A stretch of 64,000 nucleotides of DNA from Sabellastarte sp. h YS-2021 (lineage: Eukaryota; Annelida; Polychaeta; Sabellida; Sabellidae): assembly GCA_964017235.1 (NCBI GenBank), contig OZ024928.1, positions 4,898,001 through 4,962,000 on the forward strand. Reading direction: 5' to 3'. The translations under genes were made by a program, and so were the position numbers. Under the pieces are notes generated by a model that was not told the origin of the DNA, did not search any database, and saw only the letters and a list, made by a program, of their open reading frames with translations. Positions 35,236 through 45,405 of the stretch are shown here, piece by piece; positions within the stretch are counted from its first letter, which is position 1; each line of letters opens with the position of its first letter.

Positions 35236-35822
35236 ACTTACCTGGCGTGGCAGCCCAGCTGGATACCTTGGCTTCCAATATACTGATGTATGGCTTAAGA
35301 CCTTCCACATTGCAGCAATATGAACGTATGTGGAAGGATTTCCCAACTAGGCCACTGGCTAGAGCAGATTTTAATTCAGTCTATGAGGGGGCAGTCCTTC
35401 TCATCAAATGGAGCAAGACCATGCAGGACAGGAAGCAGGCGGTAATAATTCTACTGCCAAATTTAGGAGTCTCCCCCGTGTGCCCTATAAAAGCTATTCA
35501 ACAGATGATTCCGTTGGTTTCTGCTGACCCCAACGACCCACTGTTTCTTGTTCCCAAAAGTTCCTGTCTAGTCCCTCTCACTGATTCAGTTGCGAGAAAA
35601 CATTTAAAGAAAATTTCAAATGCATTACATACTACCACTTACCTTACATTTCATGATTTTAGGAGAGCAGGTGTCAGGTGGGCCTTTCAACAAGGTGTTC
35701 CTTTAGAACACATCATGAAACATGGCACCTGGAAATCGGATGCTGTATGGTCATACCTCTCTTCTTCTATCTTCATTTCTTCTCCTGTTTCTTTAGCTTT
35801 TCAGACAGCCCTACAGTCCTAG
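35236..35822 (+). pseudogene. Element E tyrosine recombinase with internal deletion
   Basis: An open frame keeps the N-terminus (LASNILMYGLRPSTLQQYER) and the C-terminal catalytic part: LIKWSKTMQDR, HxxR in FHDFRRAGV, HGTWKSDAVW and the Tyr in WSYL. About 100 or more residues between MWKDF and LARADF are missing, including the first catalytic Arg box (FFGF.R.SNL in other copies). The protein would therefore be inactive although the frame is open. It lies directly downstream of pol with a splice acceptor in between. Confidence 0.85.
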
Positions 35823-36361
35823 CACTACTTGTGTTTGGGTGAACTCTTCATCTAAAAAATTATATAATTATATACACTTAATAATTCCATTTATATCATC
35901 ACCAGCCATGTAGATATAATTCATAGTCGTATTTTGATCACTGGTTTATGTGTGTGCAACGCACCTTTCCTCCACCATGACCTGGGAACAACAGTAACTT
36001 CTGGCATTGCAATGAACTTTTACATACATTCACTTTTGGGTAAATAATGCTTCATCAGTTGGGTATTGTTTTCACCTTCACTGACGTGCTGGTCATTTCA
36101 TGGTCGACAAACTCTGACCTTTCACCTTTGTATATTGATTATGCTATGTTTCTGTTTTCCTCCAAGGTCATGTGATTAGGTCAGTTTTAGACCTTGACCT
36201 TAGTGTGGTGGTCAATCTCATGATTAAGTTCTTTCCAATGCCAGATCTTGTAGTATTACAAACATTTTAAATTAAATGTGCATATGTCAAAAGAAGTAGA
36301 AATATAAATATAAAACCCATTTATTGCGTTATTTCTTGTCTTGGTACTCCCTGGGGGCTAT
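35823..36361 (+). repeat. Element E 3' region (B-type)
   Basis: It starts with a TTGTGTTTGGGTGAAC motif like the start of other B repeats. It carries four AGGTCA/TGACCT half-sites within 95 bp (36115-36205) and ends about TTGGTACTCCCTGGGGGCT. No second copy was found in the window. Confidence 0.6.
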
Positions 36362-36415
36362 AGAAATAAACACAGACTCAGTATTCACATATTTAAATAT
36401 TCAGATAAATGAATC

Positions 36416-36767
36416 CTGCAAGAAAAAAATGAGCTTAAAATACCTTTCTCTTATGATTTTTAGATATTTGCAGGCATGATTTCTAGTAATACATTCTTTA
36501 AGAAAAAGTCTTTCCAATATTTGAGAAATTAAATTTACACACAGGGTTATGATATCTGTAACAGTGGAAAGCCATTTCACCACCACTTCTGCAAGGAAAA
36601 AAATGAGCTTAAAATACCTTTCTCTTGTGATTTTTAGATATTTGCAGGCATGATTTCTAGTAATCCATTCTTTAAGAAAAAGTCTTTCCAATATTTGATA
36701 AATTAAATTTACACACAGGTTTATGATATCTGTAACAGTGGAAAGCCATTTCTCCACCACTTCTACT
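36416..36767. repeat. 173-bp tandem duplication, two copies
   Basis: CTGCAAG(G)AAAAAAATGAGCTTAAAA starts at 36416 and at 36589. The two units match almost throughout, with a few substitutions. A long minus-strand frame runs across both copies only because the unit is AT-rich and a near multiple of three. No gene is inferred. Confidence 0.9.
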
Positions 36768-38236
36768 GATTTTCATTGCATTAAAAGTGATCCATAAACA
36801 AAAAAAATAAAATATTTGAAAGTTAATTTTTATTTTACAAGCACATTCTTATCTCTGGTGTGTAATACACATTTATCTAATATCTTAACCAACACACAAT
36901 TATATTCCCCAAACTAAATGAAAAAGAAATGTATCTGCAATAAAAAAATGCTTTTTAAGATCGTAATATACTGGAGCTCTAATGAGTATTTACCTATAAA
37001 CATTTAATCTGTGCTACTTTTGTTTTGCAAAAAATGTTTTTCTAACACCTAATTTCTTCTAAGTACTTTTTTCAAATTTACCAAAACTCTTCTGATTTTC
37101 TCAGAAACAGACGATCTAAAATTGCAGTAATTTCCTCTGGCTGTTGAATAGGACATAAAACCTGAACTTTGACTTGCAGTAATTTCCTTTCAGATAAAAC
37201 ATGTAAATATGTATAAATAGGATTTAAATACGCAATCAAAAATAGTGTAAAAATAACTGTACAAATTCATAAACCCCATTTTCATTAAAACAAGAAGATG
37301 GAAAATGATATTTTAACATATCTTTCCAGGTGAAAAATCTCTACTTTGTACATCTCTACATTTTACAAAAATGAAGTTCGTCATCAGACATATCCAAAAT
37401 ATACTTCACAATGTAAGCCACCATATGACTAATTAATTTGTGTTAGACACTAAAGCCTTTGTATCCTCTGATGAAAATTGCCTTGTCCATGTATGTAAAT
37501 TTTTGGTGTTTCTCCCAGTGTTTTGAATAAACACCAAAACCAGAGTAAAACACTGGTTATTGAATAATGTCTATTGGGTTATGATCCTGAAAATTTGTCA
37601 TTTGGGAGGCAATGTGAAAGTTTGTAAGCCTAGTTGGAACATTCATAGACAATCAGTTACACTTTGTTTAACATACAAGACCATACATGAATTTAAGGGC
37701 AGAATAACAGCATTATGTAAACATAAGGCCACCTTAAGGCCATTTAATATAAGAGCAATTTAAAAAAACATAAGGCCAAGTTAAGGTTATTTACTACAAG
37801 AAACCTAAGTTTCCTTTATACCTTTAGGTGGACTTAAATTAAGTTGCACTGAAATTACTACCCATTTAGGTTGTTAGTATAAAATTGACAACTGTTAGTT
37901 TGTTGGCTTAGTACTGAAGCTTTAACAGATAATTTTGAAGATATTTGAATTAAACTTAATGCAATACAAGTATTGAATAGATGTATGGTATAGATATGTA
38001 TATAGTATAGATTAGGATACCCTCAACAACATTATTAAGTGATATATACAAGAGATAGTGTATGTAAATGAAAAATAAAAATAAATGAACATAAGTGTAA
38101 AACAGGAACTGCAGTATCTAGCTAAAATATTAAAAATACCTTAAATGGTCGAACAAAACAACCTCCCTAAAAGCTCCAACAGGAATGCCCTTACACCACA
38201 GTTTTGCAACCCAGTTTTTGCTAAAATTACAGCTTG
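36768..38236. other. AT-rich non-coding DNA
   Basis: No gene, RNA or mobile-element end was recognised between the 173-bp duplication and the left end of element C. A short TAAGGCCA..TTAAGG repeat occurs near 37720-37790. Confidence 0.5.
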
Positions 38237-38465
38237 TCGGGAGCAGTGTCTAGGTATTGGTCAGTCTTTGCTCCAACCTTAAGGCTCCAGGGGTAGGATT
38301 TCTAGAAATGCAGAAATGGATCATAAGAGGTTTAGCCCTGTAAAACAGGGAGGCTTTTGAATTTATTGGTTACTGGAAATATTTCCTGGCCTTTCCCTCC
38401 AAATTCTAGGGAGAGTCATTATATGACAAGAATCTGAAGTGTCAGGTAGAACTTTTTGCTATTTT
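38237..38465 (+). repeat. Element C, A1 segment
   Basis: It reads TCGGGAGCAGTGTCTAGG, GCTCCAACCTT, CAGGGAGGCTTTTGAATTTATTGGT, ATTTCCTGGCCTTTCCCTCC and AAGAATCTGAAGTGTCA in the same order as the reverse complement of 22386 down to about 22140. Identity is around 80% by eye. It marks the left end of an element of the A/C family. Confidence 0.8.
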
Positions 38466-38824
38466 AAGGACTTTCAGATTGTTGTGTGGTGATTTATAAA
38501 ATTGTAGAAAGACCTTTTTAGTATTTTTTAACTTTATTTTACATATATCAACAAGTTTTAGTGATTATTGCAAAGCATTGGACATTCTGGAACGTTATTG
38601 ATGAACAGTACGTGTAGTGTGATCTGATTTTTTTTCTTTTTGACAGCTCTTGTTTGACAACTTCAGGCCTGGATCCATTTGCCCGACGTCTGGGCCCCAA
38701 AGGGATGGTCTAACCTATGTTTCTTTGATTTGGGGTTAAATCTCATTTGGCTGAGAATCAATTTTATCAAATTCTCTGAACCATGGTCTGAAAAGGTCAC
38801 GCCAGAGCATCTCCAAGATGCCAC

Positions 38825-39048
38825 TCTAAAGTGGTGTCAGGGCATCACGGCTGTCAGTCCCCCCAGCCCAAGACTAGCCCAAGAAGTCGGGTTAGACCTG
38901 AGTTGGGTACCAGACTATGACCAGTGGGCATTGGGTTGAAATGTAAGGAGGTCTCTGATTGGTAGATTCATAAAGTGGTGGGAAAACTGGCTTCTTAAAT
39001 CTCAGTTACATAAATTCAGGACAGGAGGGTGGACGTGTTGATAATTTG
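38825..39048 (+). repeat. Element B, A1 direct repeat
   Basis: This 224-bp segment starts TCTAAAGTGGTGTCAGGGCA and is repeated without a visible difference at 44538-44761. It forms the 5' terminus of the element. Confidence 0.95.
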
Positions 39049-39392
39049 TTTTGAACCTGTCCTGTGTTATTGTTATGTGTTATATGAACTTTATTTTATT
39101 TGCTTTTAAATAGTTTTATGTGTGTTGTATGGAATGAACGGTCATTTAGTGTATTATTGACATTTTAACCTACATGTTATACAAGATTGATAGTGGACGT
39201 GGTTGCTGAACTCTGTGTGAATCTACAGTGAACTGTCATCGAGACAACCTCAGGCTTTATTCTGGCTAGGCAAAAGGGATGGTCAAACCTATTTTCTATT
39301 AAGTCCTTCGCAGTTTGCATAGCCGAAATTTAGACTGTGGTTGTATTGGCAGTTCCTAAGGTTTGTTGTGCCATTATTTCAGTATTGATAAC
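39049..39392 (+). other. Element B 5' leader
   Basis: 344 bp between A1 and the gag ATG. It has no long frame. It probably contains the transcribed leader and could hold the 5' splice donor that partners the acceptor before YR, but no donor can be chosen from one copy. Confidence 0.5.
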
Positions 39393-40568
39393 ATGGGAAA
39401 AAATAAAAATAAGTGCTGGGCATGTTCACAGAAACATTATCCGCCCACTGGAAAGAACTGTGTGTTTGCGAAAGAAAAGCAAGATACAGAGCAGGCAGTG
39501 GCTGAAGTACCGTCAGAAAATGACGCTCGGGACTCTTCATCGAGTAAGGTAGTAGTTAACAGAAAAGCAGTCGCACTAGAGAAGGACTCTGTGGTCAAGA
39601 AAGTATATACTGCTGGCCATGCTACCTATAGTGACTCAGAAGATGAAAGCTCGATGGAAGAGGGTGGACAGCTAGATATCCAGCAGAAGATTCTGTCTGA
39701 ACTACAGAAGGTCAGCTCGAGGTTGCAGGTGGTGGAGTCAAAGGTGGCGTCGGGACAGGGACACAGCAGGAGGATTAAAGATGGACGAAAGTTAAGTACT
39801 GTCAAACAATGTAAAAAACGTAACTGTCAAAAGTCATGTTGTGTTAAAACGTCCAGTAGTTCTGATAGTTCAGATGATGACACTGTATTACCCAATTTGT
39901 CTCATATAAGGGCGTCGAAGGTAATTCAGCAGCAAATAGACAGAAGTATTGCAAAGTTGGCAAAGAATCAATGTGAAGGTAATGAAAACTCACAAAAATT
40001 AAAATCTAAAAGGGGTGGCCCAGTTGATGTTATTGTACAGCAGAAAGTGTCATGGCCGCATGAACATATATTAGGTGGTCAAAATAGGCAAAGGTTAACA
40101 TATGACCAGATTACAATGCCTCAGTTTGTACAAGGTTTCGTAAAAAATATATTGGATGAGCAAAATCTGCAAAATAGGGAGCACATGTTACAATATCTAG
40201 GGGATATTATGGAAGATGCATCCGATTTCTCGTGGCAAAGTGCTAAGGCAAGTCATGCAGTTCTCCTTTGCGAGATGGAGAGAGGTAAGGTTACATGGCA
40301 GGACACCACCAGGATTGACAGGGTGAGAAGGGCTTATGCCCAAAAACATAGCTCGGGTAGACAAAATTGGGGTAAAAAAACTGGGGAGAAAAAACCGTGG
40401 TTTTGTAAACAATATCAGAGTGGCTCATGTACATTTGACAAGGATCATGAGACTGGGGGTAAAACTCATAGGCACATTTGTGCTACTTGCTTATCACAAG
40501 GTAGGCAACTCAGTCACCCAGAGCGTGAATGTCACTTTGCAAAGAAGGGTGTAGCAAAAAACGTATAA
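39393..40568 (+). CDS. Element B gag-like protein
   Basis: Intact, 391 residues from ATG 39393 (MGKNKNKCWACSQKHYPP). An N-terminal C-x2-C-x3-H...C motif may bind zinc; element D has the same spacing (CNKCGGSHPRP). A Ser/Asp/Lys-rich linker with a likely coiled-coil follows (ILSELQKVSSRLQVVESK). The conserved core is KVSWPHEHILGGQNRQRLTYDQ, DFSWQSAKASHAVLLCEMERG. The C-terminus holds a CCCH-like cluster (CKQYQSGSCTFDKDHE...CATCLSQGRQ). It ends AKNV-stop at a slippery heptamer. Role inferred from position: RNA-binding structural protein of the element particle. Confidence 0.88.
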   Translation: MGKNKNKCWACSQKHYPPTGKNCVFAKEKQDTEQAVAEVPSENDARDSSSSKVVVNRKAVALEKDSVVKKVYTAGHATYSDSEDESSMEEGGQLDIQQKILSELQKVSSRLQVVESKVASGQGHSRRIKDGRKLSTVKQCKKRNCQKSCCVKTSSSSDSSDDDTVLPNLSHIRASKVIQQQIDRSIAKLAKNQCEGNENSQKLKSKRGGPVDVIVQQKVSWPHEHILGGQNRQRLTYDQITMPQFVQGFVKNILDEQNLQNREHMLQYLGDIMEDASDFSWQSAKASHAVLLCEMERGKVTWQDTTRIDRVRRAYAQKHSSGRQNWGKKTGEKKPWFCKQYQSGSCTFDKDHETGGKTHRHICATCLSQGRQLSHPERECHFAKKGVAKNV

Positions 40569-40600
40569 GTGGCTGCTCATCTGCAAGTCAGGTGAGTGGC
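40556..40600 (+). promoter_or_regulatory. -1 ribosomal frameshift signal, gag to pol, element B
   Basis: Slippery heptamer A-AAA-AAC (40556-40562) is in the correct phase (GCA AAA AAC GTA TAA). After a 9-nt spacer, 40572-40583 (GCTGCTCATCTG) can pair with 40589-40600 (CAGGTGAGTGGC): 12 consecutive pairs including three G-U, loop CAAGT. The gag stop lies inside the spacer. Shifting -1 gives KKRIS and continues into pol. The same heptamer and -1 peptide start (KKR) recur in C and D. Confidence 0.85.
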
Positions 40601-42962
40601 GTCAAATATGCAGCAACTTCATGTGCACTTAGTGTTTTTAGTCAAAATGGAAAGATGGGTTGTAATGTAGCCTCAGATTGTGGGGGAACTAATGCTGACA
40701 TAGTGAAAAAAATTGAATCACCAGTTAGGTCTAGAGTGTTTACAAATTCGTCATATAGCATCAGAAATGTTAACGCACTCTTGGCCAGAGGTAATAAAAC
40801 CAAAATCTTGAAAAGAATGGCCACATTGCACACAAATTCAAGGTTGGTTCAAGGTGAGTGCAATCCAGTGGGAACAAAAATAGCGTCACTTGATAAACAA
40901 AACTCCTGTATTGACAAAGGCGTTGGACAGATTAATAGGGGTCACAATGCCAGTACCCGTTCTAGCCCAGTAGGTGTGAAGTCTATTCAAGGTAAGGAGG
41001 GTGGGGGTAGCGATGTAGTTGTTGCTAGCCAGCCTCCAACAATAGCTATTCAGAATGTGAGTGGGGAAAGTGACACTCCTAATGAATGTGGCATTGAAAA
41101 CTCTGAACAGGCTTTGTTGTATGATACTAATGGGTTGGATGATGACAAATTTGTCCATACAATATTTAACAAAGGTTTCAATCAAGTTGCAAGACGCCAG
41201 GCTGAATTGTCTTGCGTCAATTATCAACTATGGAAACAACAAAGCAAATTTGATTTTGGGTTTGTCCCTCTATCAGACTTTATAGCAATTCCAAATCATG
41301 AATGTTTGAATACAGATATAACTGACCCTAGTGCACTCCATAGACTGGTGAAAGCCAGTGGCACATACAATTTCTTGGGTGTCAAAATACCAGTGAGAAG
41401 TCAACTGAATGTAGATCAATGGGAGAAACATTTACAGGGCTACTGGGACACCCAACTCTTACAGCTTATCAAATATGGGTTCCCCATAGATTTTAATAGG
41501 CAGTCACCCTTGAGATGGGAAGACAAAAATCACAATTCAGCTCTTCAGTTCCCCCGAGATGTTGACGCTTATTTAGAAGAAGAGATACAATTTGGTGCCA
41601 TACAAGGTCCATACACAGAAAATCCCATCAAAAATTGTCATTTTTCACCTTTTTTAACTCGAGCAAAGAGTAATGCGTCACATAAGACGCGTCATTATAG
41701 ATCTGTCTTGGCCTAAGGATGCGTCTGTAAACCTAGGTGTTGATAAAAATTCCTACTTAGACCTGGACTTTCAGCTGACGTTTCCAACAGTTGATGACAT
41801 TCTTGACGCCTTCAATGATGTAGGCAGGGGTGCTTGCTTGTATAAAGTGGATATAAGTCGCGCGTTTCGCCACGTAAAGGTAGATCCCTTTGATTATGAC
41901 CTCTTAGGCCTCAAGTGGCGTGACGTTACGTTCTTTGATACGTGCCTGCCGTTTGGGAGCAGGCACGGGACGCAGATCTTTCAGCGTCTAAGTGACGCTG
42001 TGCGTTTCATGATGCGTCGTGACGGGTTTGACGTCGTCAATTACGTAGACGATTTTGTCGGTATTGGCGTCCCAAGCGTCGCGCAACGTTCATACGCCCA
42101 TTTATGTGAAGTACTTGGTGACCTTGGTCTGGATATTAGCGTCAAGAAGCTTGTAGCGCCATCCACAAAGGCAACATGCTTAGGCGTCGACATTAACACT
42201 GTAGACAGAACAATTGCCATACCTGAAGATAAGATGCGTCGTATTGAGAACATGTTACATGATTGGCAACTAAAAACATTTGCCTCGCGTCAGCAGCTTC
42301 AATCTTTGCTTGGCAATTTACTTTACATCCACAAGTGTGTCAAACCGGCTCGTATCTTCCTAAACTGTATGCTTCAACTTTTAAGGGATAAATATGACAA
42401 AAGTTCCATTACCTTGACCCATGATTTTCTACGTGACCTTAGGTGGTTTGTGAAGTTTGTCAGATCCTATAATGGTAAGTCATTTTTTGACCACAAGCCA
42501 ATTGAAGCCACTATTGAGTTGGATGCATGTCTCACTGGGTTTGGAGGTAGATGGGGTAGTTGGGTCTATCATGTACCAATCGAAAAGAAGTACAAAAACC
42601 TGGCCATAACTCAGCTTGAAACCCTCAATATCTTGGTGGCTTTGAGGTTATTTGCTTTTTACTGGCATAGGAAAAAGGTTCATGTCAGGTGTGATAATTT
42701 GGCAGCTGTGCAAGTGCTCACTTCGGGAAAGACCCGAGATCCATTTTTAGCAGCATGTGCCCGGAATGTTTGGATGGTTGCAGCTCAAGCTGACATCCAG
42801 GTGAAATACTCGCATATACCTGGCAGTAAAAATGAGGTAGCTGACATACTATCTAGGTGGACAAATTCTGATGCACAAATTAGTTTTTTACATTGTAAAG
42901 TTGAAAATCCTGTGTGGATGCACATTCCTGAAAACATATTGTATATTGATGATGAAATTTAG
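40562..42962 (+). CDS. Element B pol: RT - RNase H, one frameshift near 41685
   Basis: Entered by -1 shift from gag; the frame is open from 40529 to 41716. Linker motifs (KFDFGFVPLSDF; LNVDQWEKHLQGYWDTQLL) match A and C. Near 41684-41685 one extra base, judged against A (NRRVILDLSW), shifts the frame; from 41688 on the RT continues: RRVIIDLSWPKDASVN, YKVDISRAFRHVKVDP, PFGSRHGTQIFQR, active site NYVDDFVGIG. RNase H: LDACLTGFGGRW, TQLETLNILVAL, RCDNLAAVQVL, NEVADILSRW. It ends YIDDEI at 42962. The single indel in an otherwise fresh copy could be a sequencing error. The palm region carries a GCGTC-rich block. Confidence 0.9.
41670..42300. other. GCGTC/GACGC-rich block inside element B RT
   Basis: I count 15 GCGTC/GACGC pentamers in about 625 bp, in all codon phases, against well under one expected. 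TGACG/CGTCA cores are included (TTGACGTCGTCAATTACG). In the decayed copy C the equivalent places often read TGTC, CATC or GACAT, as expected from CpG loss. Confidence 0.75.
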
Positions 42963-42964
42963 AA

Positions 42965-43004
42965 CTAATTTATGCATAATTACAGACTCTACACTTTGTT
43001 TCAG
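42965..43004 (+). promoter_or_regulatory. 3' splice site before YR, element B
   Basis: A branch-like ACTAAT at 42964-42969 and the tract CTCTACACTTTGTTTCAG ending at 43004 form a strong acceptor. It lies between the pol stop (42960-42962) and YR. The two bases after it complete a codon of the YR frame. Phase-1 donor-like sites in this copy include CAAG/GTGAGT at about 40853 and CAAG/GTAAGG at about 40991, but the true donor cannot be picked. Confidence 0.65.
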
Positions 43005-43981
43005 GTGCTGGTCGTTTAAAAGAATTGCAAACAAGGGCTGCTGAAAGAGTGGAATCAGCATTCAGACCTAAAACCAGAAGGTGCTATGAACTGCTGTTTA
43101 GAAATTTTGTCGGTTTCTGTATATGCAGCAAGATTGTCATACAGTGTATCTCTTTGCAAGAAATCATGGCATATTTAGAATTTCTGGTGGAAAGCAATGT
43201 ATCTGCTAATATGTTGGCCAACAATATCTCAGCATTGAAAGCAAACTTTGTAAAGTGGGGTTTGAAATTCAAAATTTGGGATCATCCCCGCATCAAGTAT
43301 TTTTTAAAGTCTGTAAAAATAAACCGCCCACTATGCCCCACCCGCAGGAATATCATGTCCTTGGATATTTTGAAAAAACTGATCATAGCTTGTGACTCCA
43401 TAGAGTCGCATTATACATACAAAGCACTATTCCTAATGGCTTTTTTCGGTTTTCTGCGAATTTCCAACCTGGCACCTCACTCTTACTCGCAGTTTGATCC
43501 ATCAAGGCATTTGACGCCTTCAGATATAATGTTCAAAAAATCGACAATGATAGTGGTTTTGAAATGGTCAAAAACCATGCAGACTCGAGATCGAGTTCAT
43601 ACAATTGTCTTACCAAATTTAGGTTCCTCCATTTTGTGCCCAGTAAATGCGTTGAAGAAGGCTATGGCAGTGTATAGCCCTGGTCACAATGACCCTTTAT
43701 TTCAAGTTCTCACCAGAAAGGGTTTTAAATTGGTAACAGAATCTAGGCTTAGAAAAGTCTTGTCAAAATTGAATGTAAAATTGGGATTTGAGGCACATCA
43801 CTTCACATTTCACACCTTCAGGCGCTCAGGTGCCTCTTGTGCCTATAATGCACATGTGCCTTTGCAGAGTATCAAGACACATGGCTCCTGGGCGTCTGAA
43901 TGTGTCTGGACCTATATTCAGGAGGATGAAGCTAGGAGCTCAGAGATTGCTTCTTCTTTTAGTACTCTAATAAATGCATAA
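43005..43981 (+). CDS. Element B tyrosine recombinase
   Basis: Intact, about 325 residues when read from the splice acceptor; the frame has no ATG near its start, which supports expression by splicing. N-terminal core-binding part: AERVESAFRPKTRRCYELLF. Catalytic domain: first Arg in FFGFLRISNLA, Lys region LKWSKTMQTRD, HxxR in FHTFRRSGA, HGSWASECVW, and the nucleophile Tyr in WTYI. All key residues of the family are present. It is expected to integrate the circular cDNA. It ends just before repeat B1 (43998). Confidence 0.93.
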
Positions 43982-43997
43982 ATGTCTCCTTGGGCTT

Positions 43998-44537
43998 GAG
44001 GCTTTTTCATAATGTTCATGCAGTCAGACTTCATAAGTAGTAATACATGACTTTGACCTTTGACCTTCCTCTGGTTACCGTCCGTCTTTCACCTGTACAC
44101 AGGGGTGGGCCTGCAGTAGCCCAGGATTTTGACCCTTCAGGAATTTACATCAGAGGGGGGGGGGGAGGTCAGAGGTCATTGGTTGCTGAAATTACATTCA
44201 AATGCTAAACAGTAATTATCTTTTATAGTTTACGTGTGTACATTATTTATGAATATCATATCAAATCTAAAGTATATATTATTTTCAAGTATTCTATTAA
44301 AGGTTTTAATTTACTGATGTTGTTGTCTGTGTGTTTTAATCAGCTGTAACAATTTCATGGTGACTAATCTGTATGGCTGCATATGAACTTACAACTGCAT
44401 TTAGAGGAACTGTAATCTGTAAATACCAGTAGTTGAAGAATTGTATATGTATTATACTGAAATTAAAATGTATTATGTATTAATAAATCCAATGCTCCGC
44501 ATTTATTGTTTGCTTGTCTTGGGCTGGTTGGGGACTG
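43998..44537 (+). repeat. Element B, B1 direct repeat
   Basis: It starts GAGGCTTTTTCATAATG and ends GGGCTGGTTGGGGACTG, where A2 begins directly. It contains a perfect DR1 (TGACCT-T-TGACCT, 44054-44066), two further AGGTCA, an 11-G run, and AATAAA about 50 bp before the end. Confidence 0.95.
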
Positions 44538-44761
44538 TCTAAAGTGGTGTCAGGGCATCACGGCTGTCAGTCCCCCCAGCCCAAGACTAGCCCAAGAAGT
44601 CGGGTTAGACCTGAGTTGGGTACCAGACTATGACCAGTGGGCATTGGGTTGAAATGTAAGGAGGTCTCTGATTGGTAGATTCATAAAGTGGTGGGAAAAC
44701 TGGCTTCTTAAATCTCAGTTACATAAATTCAGGACAGGAGGGTGGACGTGTTGATAATTTG
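44538..44761 (+). repeat. Element B, A2 direct repeat
   Basis: It appears identical to A1 (38825-39048). It directly follows B1; a 95-bp unique stretch with CCCTCCCTCCC then leads into B2. Confidence 0.95.
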
Positions 44762-44856
44762 CCCTCCCTCCCTGCCCTTTGGTAAGATGTGATTTACTTT
44801 AAACCGGTTTTTAGGTTTTTATGGGTACTTGTTAACTTTTATTTTAATTTCTTTTA

Positions 44857-45405
44857 GAGGCTTTTTCATAATGTTCATGCAGTCAGACTTCATAAGTAGT
44901 AATACATGACTTTGACCTTTGACCTTCCTCTGGTTACCGTCCGTCTTTCACCTGTACACAGGGGTGGGCCTGCAGTAGCCCAGGATTTTGACCCTTCAGG
45001 AATTTACATCAGAGGGGGGGGGGGGGGGGGGGGAGGTCAGAGGTCATTGGTTGCTGAAATTACATTCAAATGCTAAACAGTAATTATCTTTTATAGTTTA
45101 CGTGTGTACATTATTTATGAATATCATATCAAATCTAAAGTATATATTATTTTCAAGTATTCTATTAAAGGTTTTAATTTACTGATGTTGTTGTCTGTGT
45201 GTTTTAATCAGCTGTAACAATTTCATGGTGACTAATCTGTATGGCTGTATATGAACTTACAACTGCATTTAGAGGAACTGTAATCTGTAAATACCAGTAG
45301 TTGAAGAATTGTATATGTATTATACTGAAATTAAAATGTATTATGTATTAATAAATCCAATGCTCCGCATTTATTGTTTGCTTGTCTTGGGCTGGTTGGG
45401 GACTG
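44857..45405 (+). repeat. Element B, B2 terminal direct repeat
   Basis: It matches B1 except for a G run of 20 instead of 11 (45014-45033) and one C-to-T difference (44380 / 45248). It ends in GGGGACTG at 45405. Element C sequence resumes right after. Confidence 0.95.

Larger units (their letters stand above)
31380..36361 (+). mobile_element. Element E: decayed Ngaro-like YR retrotransposon
   Basis: It has the order gag (31666-32804), RT/RNase H (to 35203), YR (35236-35822) and a 3' region ending near CTTGGTACTCCCTGGGGGCT. This terminus resembles the CTTGTCTTGGGCTGGTTGGGGACTG type of the other copies only in style, so E is a separate family. No second A or B repeat is visible, so the 3' A2-B2 part is missing or unrecognisable; the left end is approximate. 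Many stops, an internal deletion in YR and a repeat insertion in RT show it is long dead. Confidence 0.8.
38825..45405 (+). mobile_element. Element B: young, nearly intact Ngaro-like YR retrotransposon
   Basis: The layout is A1 (38825-39048), leader, gag, pol, YR, B1 (43998-44537), A2 (44538-44761), B2 (44857-45405): the classic split direct repeat order. A1 and A2 look identical over 224 bp. B1 and B2 differ by one substitution I noticed and by poly-G length. This implies recent insertion. Gag and YR are intact; pol has one single-base frameshift near 41685. B lies inside element C, whose coding sequence resumes immediately after 45405. The flanks GCCAC (38820-38824) and GCCACT (45408-45413) match, but may be coincidental because YR insertion usually makes no target duplication. 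Confidence 0.95.

Noticed and set aside
36401-36760. 119-codon minus-strand frame with an internal protein repeat
   Set aside because: It is produced by the 173-bp tandem duplication in AT-rich DNA; no domain and no gene context.
41673-41716. programmed frameshift inside RT of element B
   Set aside because: The shift is within a conserved RT block that is in one frame in A and D, and no slippery site is present; a single-base insertion or sequencing error is simpler.
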